DNA of 26,264 bases, taken from Branchiostoma floridae. Its lineage: Eukaryota; Chordata; Leptocardii; Amphioxiformes; Branchiostomatidae. Shown here piece after piece: positions 1 to 10,000 of this stretch. How positions within the stretch are numbered: position 1 is the first letter of the stretch; each line of letters opens with the position of its first letter. The translations under genes and the position numbers were made by a program. The stretch covers positions 417,440 through 443,703 of the forward strand of contig NW_023365706.1 in the NCBI RefSeq assembly GCF_000003815.2. The letters are read 5' to 3'. The notes below the pieces were generated by a model. That model worked only from the letters and a program-made list of their open reading frames with translations, had not been told where the DNA came from and searched no databases.

Positions 1-1120
1 GAGTATAGCCGATCAAGGGGAGATAGCTTGCTAAGGGAACCAAACGGGCACCGGAGCCATACTAAGTACCTGGCCAGCTTTGATACTATCTCTAAGGCAC
101 CGTTGGGTCTGCTTGGAGACTAGTGTACTGTACACAATCTTAATTTGTTGCTTCACAGACTTTTTCCTAACCTTTTGTTGATCATGACATCACCAAAATC
201 CTTTAAAGGTCAATCCAATAGTAGAGAAATCAGGCCTTCAGACACACCAGACCACTTTACAACCCAAAACTTATGGACAGAATTTTGAATGAGTTCACAG
301 TAAACTGAGCACAACAATTTTATGGTTGTAAGAAACTGACTTCTAAGTGTAAACACAGTCAAACATGTAGGAATTACTCGCTTCTGCATAAAGACCACCT
401 GGCCAATGTGTCAGGGATAAACAAGTCCACTAGCCCTATTGTCCAGGGCAAGTGAAAGTGCTGTTCGGGCAAGTGTATGTCCTACCCCACTTGTCCGATC
501 GAGCAAGTAAGATTTTTCCATTGATTTTAGTGCAATTTTGATATACTTGTTACTTTTTACAGTCATGACATCAAGCAATTGTCTACAGAGAATTCCATTG
601 CTGGGAGTGAACATGCATAAACTAGTAACAGTGACATTTGAATTTTGGGCAAGTGAAAAATTGGTTCAGGCAAGTACATTTTTTATGTGCTTGCCCGATA
701 GGACAAGTGGATTTTAGAAAACTTGTTCAACCCTGTGTGGCCTCTTTTTGCTGGTCCCTTAGAAAATTTTCCCCATTGACACAAGCATTAAGCATCCTGT
801 CTATGCATACAGTGACCAACTCTCTAAATGTGACCAAGTTCCTTCATTGGTTACTTTTCTTTTTATCTATGTAGTTAGTCTCCAATCTTCAGCATTAGTG
901 ACAGTTTGTCCTTAAGGTTGCTGTATGTTGTGTATCAGTTGTGTCTAATTTTCCCAAGTGTCCCAAAACAGAAAGAAGCTGCCATACATGATAAGCAAGG
1001 ACAGGTTTGGGCCACACCATATTAACCAGTTCTCAGTCTTTAAAAAAAGATATGCTAAACTGAAAGTTTTGGGGAATGTTTGCATATTAGTGAGATTCAA
1101 GTTTTCCGTCATACACTTCT
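1..1120. other. No gene seen; possible degenerate element with GGGCAAGTG motifs
   Basis: No convincing coding sequence. Between about 425 and 735 the motif GGGCAAGTG and its complement recur several times (for example near 453, 475 and 648), which suggests an old inverted-repeat element without clear ends. Confidence 0.4.
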
Positions 1121-1163
1121 AGCAAGGACGTTATATGAGCTCATATATATAAACGTCCTTGCT
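1121..1163. repeat. Short inverted repeat
   Basis: AGCAAGGACGTT pairs with AACGTCCTTGCT around an AT-rich centre, forming a 43-bp near-palindrome. Confidence 0.75.
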
Positions 1164-1264
1164 TCTAGGTTTCAATGCCTGAAAACCAAGGAACTAAAAT
1201 GGTGTGGCCTTGTACACAGGGCCAACTGCTACACAAAACTGAGCAAAGGGTTTGGTAGTGGACG

Positions 1265-2680
1265 ACATAGATTAGTAGTAAACAGTGCTTCTTTAGACCA
1301 TATGCAAAAGGAGGACCATAAGTTAGTAGTCCACAGTTCTTGAGACTAACAGGAGGCCTATAATGCACTACAAGACCATTTAGGTTAGTAGTATACAGTT
1401 CTCCCATAGATTACATTGCGACAGGAGGTCAAATGCACTCATAGTACCATGTACATTAGTAGTATAGAGTGCCCCTTTAGACCATATAGACCTTTCTCAC
1501 GCTGCGGCCATGATAGATCGAAGACAAGGTCAATGAGGCAAACAGACAAACCTTACTTCTAAAATCAGCTCCCATTTAGTTTTCCACCAAACCACACAAA
1601 TTTTCACAATATAATATCAATTAATAAATATTATAACTAGTGTTATGTACCAAAATATGTAGCAATTTAGAGCAACGTAGACTGATCCCAAAGTCCAAAG
1701 TAAAAACATAATAATGCAAATATTTGACGGACCATTCTTATTGGTCACTTTCCTAATTGCCAGGCTTTCATTGTTTGAACTGCTAATTATGATGGACAGT
1801 CTTTTGTTTGCCACATTGAACTCGTTTTAGATCTATCATGGCCGCCGCGTGAGAAAGGTGTATAGCGACAGGAGGTTTATAATGCACTGTTGTAAAAGGA
1901 AGACCAAGTTAGTAGTATACAGTACTCCTTTACATGACGTTGCGACAGGAGGATGAATGCACTAGAGGGCCACATACTATAATAGGTTATATGTTAGTAG
2001 TATACAAAGCTGTTTAAGACTGTGTTGTAAAATGAGGGCCAAGTTAGTAGTATATAGTGCTCCTTAGACTATTTTGCGACAGGAGGACCCATTAGGTTAG
2101 TAGTATACAGTGCTCCTTTAGACTATGTTGTGACAGGAGGGTTGTAATGCATTACAGGACCCAGTAGGTTAGTAGTATACAAAGCTCTTTTAGACTGTGT
2201 TGTAAAAGGAGGACCAAGTTAGTAGTATACAGTGCTCCTTGAACCTATGTTGCGACAGGAGGATCATAATGCATTACAGGACCCAGTAAATTAGTAGTAT
2301 ACAGTGCTCCTTTAGTCTACGTTGCGACAGGAGGGTTGTGATGTTAGTAGTATACAAAGCTCTTTTACACTGTGTTGTAAAAGGAGGACCAAGTTAGTAG
2401 TATACAGTGCTCTTTTAAACTATTTTGGGACAGGAGGACCCAGTAGATTAGTAGTATACAGTGCTCCTTTAGACTATGTTGTGACAGGAGGGTTACAATG
2501 CATTACAGGACCCAATAGGTTAGTAGTATACAGGGCTCCTTTAGACTTCATTGCGACAGGAGGACCAAGTGGGTTAGTAGTATACAAAGCTCTTTTAGAC
2601 TGTTGTAAAAGGAGGACCAAGTTAGTAGTATACAGTGCTCCCTTAGCCTAAGTTGCGACAGGAGGCCTAGTGTACTACGG
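1265..2680. repeat. Minisatellite of 50-72 bp units, interrupted by an inserted element
   Basis: About 17 units carrying TTAGTAGTATACAGTGCTCC followed by TTAGACTATGTTGCGACAGG and AGGACC. Unit length varies. An open frame at 2322-2651 (plus) merely repeats LVVYSAPLDY with variants and has no gene context, so I treat it as repeat sequence. Confidence 0.85.
1490..1860. mobile_element. 371-bp inverted-repeat element inserted in the minisatellite
   Basis: Ends ACCTTTCTCAC and GTGAGAAAGGTG, with inverted repeats continuing into GCGGCCATGATAGATC and GATCTATCATGGCCGC. It is flanked by a 5-bp direct repeat, TATAG (1485-1489 and 1861-1865). Removing one TATAG and the element restores a continuous repeat unit. 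No transposase reading frame. Confidence 0.85.
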
Positions 2681-2689
2681 GGCTGTGTA

Positions 2690-3620
2690 GGTTGCATCTA
2701 GTGTAGACCGGCTGGCCTTGCATCGGAGTGGCCTTACACTCTGAAAGAACATGCAGAAAAAAAAGAAATAAACTCGGGGTTACAGACAGAAAAGGCAGCC
2801 ACCAGAAATAAAGTTTTTAACACAAATACCCCTCTCTGTTAGATTTGCGTTAAGTACAGAAATCATACAGCACTTTACGAAGGAAAAGAAAATTTTGTAA
2901 ACAATTTTTTAAAAATTAAAAAAATGATAAAAATTTTCAGTTTTTGCAGGAAAAAAAATGACAATTGGATTTGCACTAAAAAGTTAAGATGAGAACTAAC
3001 AAACTGCACTATCTTCCTTTAGCTTCACCATGGTTTGGATATAACAAAAAATGAGCTGCCTGAGATTTGCATCAAAAATATATTTAGTCGCAGATGACAA
3101 AAAAATGGACGCAGAACATTTTGATTTGTATAAAATTCAATAATCCACTTTAAAATGAAAATAATCTGCCATTTCTAGGTTTGCATCCAAAATTAAAGAG
3201 GTTATACAATCATACAATCTTTTAGTCATAGGTGGTAAGAACACCGAAGGCACACCAAGCAAAGCACAGACTACCCCTGGCCAGCAGTGTTAGTGCACAA
3301 CCCCCAAATGCAGGGACTACTCAATCAGAACAGTGGTGTTAGTGTACCACCCCCGACTACGGACAGTAATGCTAGATCGGCAATGTTAGTGTACTATTCC
3401 CATTAAAGAGAATTTATCTAGTATTTGAGATGATTTTTAGACTTAACTTTTTCGGGAAAATCATTCCAGATTTGAGATCATCGGAAGGCCTGATTTCTTT
3501 CATTGGTACAAGCAGAAAGTAAGAACTCACCTGTTTGTTTAATGCATAACAATGTATGTGAATAGTTTCATCAGGTTGGTAAAAACACTGGATAACAAAG
3601 TTCTTTGTACACAACTAAGC
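2690..3620. other. No gene seen; AT-rich with a short degenerate repeat
   Basis: At 3280-3400 GTGTTAGTG followed by a C-rich run recurs three times. Nothing else recognisable. Confidence 0.5.
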
Positions 3621-3630
3621 GTTTATAACT

Positions 3631-3967
3631 CAGGGCTCGAAATACCACCTGCATATGCAGGTTAGTGCAGGTAAAACTAGAGCTTTGCAGGTATTTCTGG
3701 TGTCTACCTGCACCTAACCTGCACTGGTCCATGTACTGGGTTTTATACATTAATGCCCTATCATGTAGGTGTATATGGATTGTTATTAGCTACATTGACT
3801 GTTAGCAACTATAAGTTATAAAAAAATAGCAATGATACCTGATCAATTTTGGTATGATCCATACTTCCTAAAGTCAGAGTGGTGCAGGTAAAATTTGTCT
3901 GCTGCAGGTAATTTTCAATATTACCTGCACCAGTGCAGGTACGCAGAAAAAAGTATTTCGAGCCCTG
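3631..3967. mobile_element. Non-autonomous element with CAGGGCTCGAAATAC ends
   Basis: Terminal inverted repeats CAGGGCTCGAAATAC and GTATTTCGAGCCCTG, flanked by the 5-bp repeat TAACT (3626-3630, 3968-3972). Inside are many TGCAGGT / ACCTGCA motifs as subterminal repeats. The termini resemble hAT-type ends, but the duplication is 5 bp as read, so the superfamily is uncertain. Confidence 0.8.
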
Positions 3968-4134
3968 TAACTAGACGACTGTGACAGTATATCACAAGAA
4001 AAAAAAACTGCATAATAGACTGGGATCCACTTGATTAAAAAGGCTTTATCGATCATGAAATCTACTCCAGTCAAGAACCGTGACAAGGGTGAGATACACA
4101 AGAAGACTCAGTCATGTTTAGGACTGTATTCTTC

Positions 4135-4545
4135 ACAATGCAGCAGTGACACCTAGCTGCAGTGTGAAGTACTGCAGCAGTGACACCTAGCTGCAGTGTG
4201 AGGTACTGCAGCAGCGACACCTAGCTGCAGTGTCGAGTACTGCAGCAGTGACACCTAGCTGCAGTGTCGAGTACTGCAGCAGTGACACCTAGCTGCAGTG
4301 TCGAGTACTGCAGCAGTGACACCTAGCTGCAGTGTGCAGTACTGCAGCAGTAACACCTAGCTGCAGTGTGCAGTACTGCAGAAGTGACACCTAGCTGCAG
4401 TGTGCAGTACTGCAGTGGCGACACCTAGCTGCAGAGTGAAGTACTGCAGCAGTGACACCTAGCTGCAGAGTCGAGTACTGCAGCAGTGACACCTAGCTGC
4501 AGTGTCGAGTACTGCAGCAGCGACACCTAGCTGCAGTGTGAAGTA
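4135..4545. repeat. 34-bp tandem array rich in CTGCAG palindromes
   Basis: Twelve units of GTACTGCAGCAGTGACACCT followed by AGCTGCAGTGT, with small variants at the GTGTGAA / GTGTCGA junction. Each unit has two CTGCAG sites that can pair with each other. Confidence 0.92.
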
Positions 4546-4560
4546 GAACCAGTCAGTTTT

Positions 4561-4600
4561 GCCCTGACAAAGGTGACAGACGGTCACCGAAATGTCAACG
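4561..4600 (+). other. Stem-loop with GAAA, retroelement-tail-like
   Basis: GGTGAC and GTCACC form a 6-bp stem over a 5-base loop, with GACA and TGTC as an outer pair and CGAAA on the 3' side. Similar hairpins occur in the tails of some non-LTR and Penelope-like elements. I see no reverse transcriptase here, so this is a weak family call. Confidence 0.3.
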
Positions 4601-4639
4601 AGGTATAATCACTTGGTTGTGTACAAAAAACCTTTCTTA

Positions 4640-4952
4640 CAGGGCTCTAGCCAGCTCAACATTTTTTTTCGTCAGCAAATTCTCATTGTCGCGAAAACAC
4701 TTCCAGGAGTTAGAGAGACTGAACTGAGACCTTGAAAAACAGGTTTTAATGAGATTATCGTATGCGAAAGGGCACCGACACACATTATCAACAATCATAA
4801 CAATAACAAAACAAACAGTATGTGGCTTTTACGGCCGTGGACGGCGTCCCCAAGCAGCCTGTAGCTTCCACCAAGGAGCTTTTATCAGATTTTTGTCCAT
4901 CAAAGTTGACGGATTGGTTTAAAAATTTTTCCGTCACACGCAGCAAATTCCG
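4640..4952. mobile_element. hAT-like non-autonomous element, right end in gap
   Basis: It begins CAGGGCTCTAGCCAGCTC and follows the element at 5836-6162 along most of its length, including GAACTGAGACCTTGAAAAAC. The right end is hidden by N. Confidence 0.75.
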
Positions 4953-5052
4953 NNNNNNNNNNNNNNNNNNNNNNNNNNNNNNNNNNNNNNNNNNNNNNNN
5001 NNNNNNNNNNNNNNNNNNNNNNNNNNNNNNNNNNNNNNNNNNNNNNNNNNNN
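4953..5052. other. Assembly gap (100 N) in a hAT-like element copy
   Basis: The left part of the element is present from 4640. The right end is lost in the gap. Confidence 0.95.
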
Positions 5053-5503
5053 ATATTGGTCCAGTTACATGCTTTAAAGTAATTCTTAATGATAATCATA
5101 AAGGATTTCCTCGCTGTAAGTAAAATTGCATAGAAATATTTGCATTTAAGGCCATCAAAAGTTGATTTATTGTGAACTTGTATATAAAAACTTGTCCAAC
5201 CCTGAACACACACAATGTTTAGGAAGATACTGGCAGATAAGCTACAAATTCAGCTCACGGCTATAAAACATTTTTACTAAAATAAACCAGTCCTGAGTAT
5301 AACTTTTGTACAATATCAGCTCCCTCTGCCATAAACAATCTTTATAAAACCTTCCACACATTTCTTTGTACAGTTATCTTAATAAACTTAAATAGCTATT
5401 TTCCACCTAGCTTCTGTGTTTCCTAGAGCTCAGTGCGTGAATACAAATCTTATGCACTGAGTAGCAAATGTATATACAAGTAAATGTAAGTAGTGCCGGG
5501 TAT

Positions 5504-5752
5504 CAGGGTTGTAGCCAGCCAGAAATCACTTCTCGTCCCCTCCATTTTGAATGGCTTTGACGCAGTGTTCCTAGGTGGGTCCGGGGGCATGGTCCCAAGG
5601 AAAATTTTAAAATCTAGACCCTCTAAAACGCTATTTCCTGCATTCTAAGGGTTACATTTTGCTCACAGAGGACGGAATGGGCAAAAATTTTTCCATCCCC
5701 AGCTGCAAGATTCCGTCAAAGGAGGGAAGGACGGGTGCTGGCTACAACCGTG
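5504..5752. mobile_element. 249-bp hAT-like non-autonomous element
   Basis: Ends CAGGGTTGTAGCCAGC and GCTGGCTACAACCGTG, with an exact 8-bp target duplication CCGGGTAT at 5496-5503 and 5753-5760. It is a divergent member of the same group as the copies at 4640 and 5836. Confidence 0.88.
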
Positions 5753-5835
5753 CCGGGTATCTACAAAACCTAATTCCGGAATTAACTAGGTTAAAACCAG
5801 TGCTGTCTCCAGAACCCCTCCCTCTGTCCCAAGAA

Positions 5836-6162
5836 CAGGGCTCTAGCCAGCTCGAAATTTTTTTCCGTCAGCCAATTCCCATTGTCGCGAAAACCGCGAA
5901 AATTAAGTTAGAAAGACGGAACTGAGACCTTGAAAAACGGGTTTTTAACGAAAGGGCGCCGACACACTAAGTCAACAATCATAACAATAGCAAAACAAAC
6001 AGTGTGTGGCATTTATGGCCGTGGACGGCTTCGCCAAGCCGCCTGTAGCTTACACCAAGAATTTTTGTCCGTCAAGGTTGACGGATTGGTTTTAAAATTT
6101 TTCCGTCACACGCAGCAAATTTCCGTCTATTGACGGGAAAACGGATGCTGGCTAGAGCCCTG
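5836..6162. mobile_element. 327-bp hAT-like non-autonomous element
   Basis: Terminal inverted repeats CAGGGCTCTAGCCAGC and GCTGGCTAGAGCCCTG. The target duplication is CCCAAGAA / CCCAAGAC (7 of 8). It has internal CCGTCA / TGACGG motifs and no transposase. Confidence 0.88.
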
Positions 6163-6353
6163 CCCAAGACGGAAATTTGCTTGTTAGGACGGGCAAAAAT
6201 TTCACCCTGTCTGTCCAATAAATCTGCTGAAATTAGATTTTAATTGGAAGCTAAAATTTTCCACTACAAATGTCAACAGCATGGGCTCCCAGCAATGAGT
6301 GGGACTAAAAATATTGTTCAGCTGAAGACAGCCCTGGATAAAACAGTCACCAT

Positions 6354-6687
6354 TAGGGCTGTGCACCTAAATACTCGTACATGTACCTGTACCTAAACAA
6401 ACTAAATCTTTTTAAGACTGCTGGACAAGTAAATCCCAAATCAACAATGACAATGGTGATAATATTATTGCAGTTGAAACTTGCAAAGAAATTGTTTTGA
6501 GATTCAAATATGTAATTCCCCATACAAAGGTGACAATTTATCACGAGAAAAGAGTGACTGAGTTAGCTACATGTTTAACTTACATATACTTGGCTTAACT
6601 TTTTTAGGTACAGGTGCAGGTCCGGACCTGTACCTAAACCCTTGTACCTGTACCTGTACCTGAAATTTGTTTAGGTACACAGCCCTT
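6354..6687. mobile_element. 334-bp hAT-like element with TACCTGTACCTG repeats
   Basis: Ends TAGGGCTGTGCACCTAAAT and ATTTGTTTAGGTACACAGCCC. The 8-bp flanks GTCACCAT / GTCACCAG match 7 of 8. The subterminal repeat TACCTGTACC is the probable transposase binding pattern (inference). Confidence 0.8.
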
Positions 6688-6710
6688 GTCACCAGATTAT
6701 TCATTCCCTT

Positions 6711-6716
6711 TTTATT
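6711..6716 (-). other. Candidate polyadenylation signal AATAAA
   Basis: AATAAA on the minus strand about 190 nt after the stop codon of the NR1H gene. It lies just downstream of an inserted hAT-like element boundary. Only position and motif support it. Confidence 0.4.
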
Positions 6717-6906
6717 GAAAGTATAACATGTACACTGAAGACTGCTGGGTTAATCTCAGTCAACTTCAATATCAGCTCCTGATCATAAAACATAGCGAAA
6801 GTTGCAAATTATGCAACATCATAGGATTGTTGCCATGACGACACTGCACACCCAACAGGTGGGTTCCCGGACAGGTGTGTCTGTCCAGGTGTTTGTCACA
6901 CCTGTC

Positions 6907-7002
6907 CTAAGGCAGGTGAGAAACGTCGGTGGTCATACCTTCGTCCAGTTTGTTCCAGTCCCAAATCTCCTGTAGCAGCGGCAGCATTGTCTTGTCCTGG
7001 AC
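6907..7002 (-). CDS. NR1H: NR1H terminal exon: AF-2 helix and stop codon
   Basis: The acceptor is GTTGCTTTAG. It encodes 31 codons starting [20 protein letters not shown] and ends [10 protein letters not shown] then TAG at 6907-6909. LLQEIWD is the helix 12 activation motif that closes over the ligand and recruits coactivators (FXR LLCEIWD, LXR LLSEIWD). The 16 residues after EIWD are more than in vertebrate FXR. A possible donor, GAAG|GTATGA, lies inside this tail, so an alternative end is conceivable. Confidence 0.9.
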   Translation of the reverse strand, partial: VQDKTMLPLLQEIWDWNKLDEGMTTDVSHLP

Positions 7003-10000
7003 CTAAAGCAACAGGGATAGAAAATATTCATTATCATCTAATACTAATCAACTATCATAATCATACTAACGAGAACAAAACAAAGATAAGGTCCTATAAC
7101 AGCATAGTCTTGTTCTGGACCTGTAGCAATAAGGGTAGAAAATATTCATTATTATCTAATACTAATTAATCAACTATCATTATACTAACAAGTACGAAGA
7201 TAAAGTCCTATAACAGCATAGTCTTGTCCTGGACCTGTAGCAATGGGGCAGAGAGATTCATTATTGCAAATTGCAAACCTTGGACATAAGACTCACCATG
7301 GACCCTAGACCTTTTTTCCACCACAAATGTCCAATGGTCTGAAAATGGGCTTACTCCCTCCATTGGTCCACCCAAGCTCACACCAACAGCCCAAACATGG
7401 TACAATTGAGTGGACTTACTGAGACCATAGAGGCAGCAGCTAGCTAGTTATCCACAGTTACTGTATGGAAGCAAAGTCTATCTTTCTCCTTCCACTGCCT
7501 TTTACCTTGTACCCAACCGAAGAAACAATGGAAAGGTGTTGGACCAAATGTGCAAGTTTCCAACTATTTGAGCCACTTGTTTACTAAAAATGTCAGGAAG
7601 TAAATATCCATTTTGTATCCAGTTGTAGAGAGACTGAATTGTATTTGAACACTTACTTTACTTATTACCTTCGTTGTAACAGATGATGTGTTTGGAGTGG
7701 TAGAAGTTGTTACCTTGTAACAGATGATGTGTTTGGAGTGGTAGAAGTTGTTACCTTGTAACAGAGGATGTGTTTGGAGTGGTANNNNNNNNNNNNNNNN
7801 NNNNNNNNNNNNNNNNNNNNNNNNNNNNNNNNNNNNNNNNNNNNNNNNNNNNNNNNNNNNNNNNNNNNNNNNNNNNNNNNNNNNNNNNNNNNNNNNNNNN
7901 NNNNNNNNNNNNNNNNNNNNNNNNCAGAGGATGTGTTTGGAGTGGTAGAAGTTGTTACCTTGTAACAGAGGATGTGTTTGGAGTGTAGAAGTTGTTACCT
8001 TATAACAGAGGATGTGTTTGGAGTAGTAGAAGTTGTTACCTTGTAACAGAGGATGTGTTTGGAGTGGTAGAAGTTGTTACCTTGTAACAGAGGATGTGTT
8101 TGGAGTGGTAGAAGTTGTTACCTTGTAACAGAGGATGTGTTTGGAGTGGTAGAAGTTGTTACCTTGTAACAGAGGATGTGTTTGGAGTGGTAGAAGTTGT
8201 TACCTTGTAACAGAGGATGTGTTTGGAGTGTACAGGGATTGGTAGCNNNNNNNNNNNNNNNNNNNNNNNNNNNNNNNNNNNNNNNNNNNNNNNNNNNNNN
8301 NNNNNNNNNNNNNNNNNNNNNNNNNNNNNNNNNNNNNNNNNNNNNNTCCGATTGCACGCCTTGAGTCCACAAAGCTGATGACAGGTATGACTCTGGTCTA
8401 CCATTGGCTGACCTGTATTCAAACTGACCAATCACAGAGCAGATGACAGTTATGGGATAAAGACTCTTGCCTACCATTGGATGACCTGTATTCAAACTGA
8501 CCAATCATAAAGCTGTTTGAACATTAGCTGCGAGTACTGGAAATGGTACTGGCCTCCTATTGGTTCACCTGTGTTCAAACTGGCCAATCCCACAGCTGGT
8601 GATGTCTGTAAGCATGCATTCACAGATAACACTTCACACTTGTCTCCTATTGGTTAACCAGTATTCAAAATTAAACCAATCGTACGTATACCTGGCGACA
8701 GCAGAGCGACGGCTGTGAGCAGCGCACACTCGAACCAGTCCAGCTGGTCTCCTATTGGCTAACCTGTATTCAAACTGATCAATCGTACCTGGGGACAGCA
8801 GAGCAACAGCTGTCAGCAGCGCACACTCGAACCAGTCCAGCTGGTCTCCTATTGGCTAACCTGTATTCAAACTAACCAATCGTACCTGGGGACAGTAGAG
8901 CGACAGCCGTCAGCAGTGCACACTCGAACTAGTCCAGCTGGTCTCCTATTGGCTAACCTGTATTTAAACGGACCAATCGTACCTGGGGACAGTAGAGCGA
9001 CGGCTGTGAGCAGCGCACACTCGAACCAGTCCAGCTGGTCTCCTATAATATTGGCTAACCAGTATTCAAACTAACCAATCGTACCTGGGGACAGCAGAGC
9101 GACAGCTGTGAGCAACGCACACTCGAACCAGTCCGGCTGGTCTCCTATTGGCTAACCTGTATTCAAATTTAAACCAATCGTACCTGGGGACAGCAGAGCG
9201 ACAGCTGTGAGAAGCGCACACTCGAACCAGTCCAGCTGGTCTCCTATTGGCTAACCTGTATTCAAACGGGCCAATCGTACCTGGGGACAGCAGAGCGATG
9301 GCCGTGAGCAGCGCACACTCAAACCAGTCCAGCTGGTCTCCTATTGGCTAACCAGTATTCAAACGGACCAATCGTACCTGGCGACAGCAGAGCGACGGCT
9401 GTAAGCAGCGCACACTCGAACCAGTTCAGCTGGTCTCCTATTGGCTAACCAGTATTCAAAATTAAACCAATCGTACGTATACCTGGCGACAGCAGAGCGA
9501 CAGCCGTGAGCAGCGCACACTCGAACCAGTCCAGCTGGTCTCCTATTGGCTGACCTGTATTCAAACGGACCAATCGTACCTGGGGACAGCAGAGCGACAA
9601 CCGTGAGCAGCGCACACTCGAACCAGTCCAGCTGGTCTCCTATTGGCTAACCTGTATTCAAACGGGCCAATCGTACCTGGCGACAGCAGAGCGACAGCTG
9701 TGAGCAGCGCACACTCGAACCAGTCCAGCTGGTCTCCTATTGGCTATCCTGTATTTAAACTGACCAATCGTACCTGGGGACAGTAGAGCGACAGCTGTGA
9801 GCAGCGCACACTCGAACCAGTCCAGCTGGTCTCCTATTGGCTAACCTGTATTTAAACTGACCAATCGTACCTGGGGACAGCAGAGCGACAGCTGTGAGCA
9901 GCGCACACTCGAACCAGTCCAGTTTCAGCTGCTGAATGCTATGCAGGAAGTCCATGAAGGTGTGCACAAACGTCTCGAGAACTCCTGAAGAAAGAGAAAG

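Noticed and set aside
4135-4545. CRISPR-like array
   Set aside because: Units are contiguous without unique spacers, and the context is animal DNA.
4788-5213. Open frame across the N run
   Set aside because: It is open only because unknown bases hide stops; the flanking sequence is a hAT-like element.
8347-8374. Start of the helix 9 exon after TCATCAG (ALWTQGVQS)
   Set aside because: Phase would fit, but the sequence also aligns with degenerate units of the 97-bp array and the residues do not match the expected DR..V.. start.
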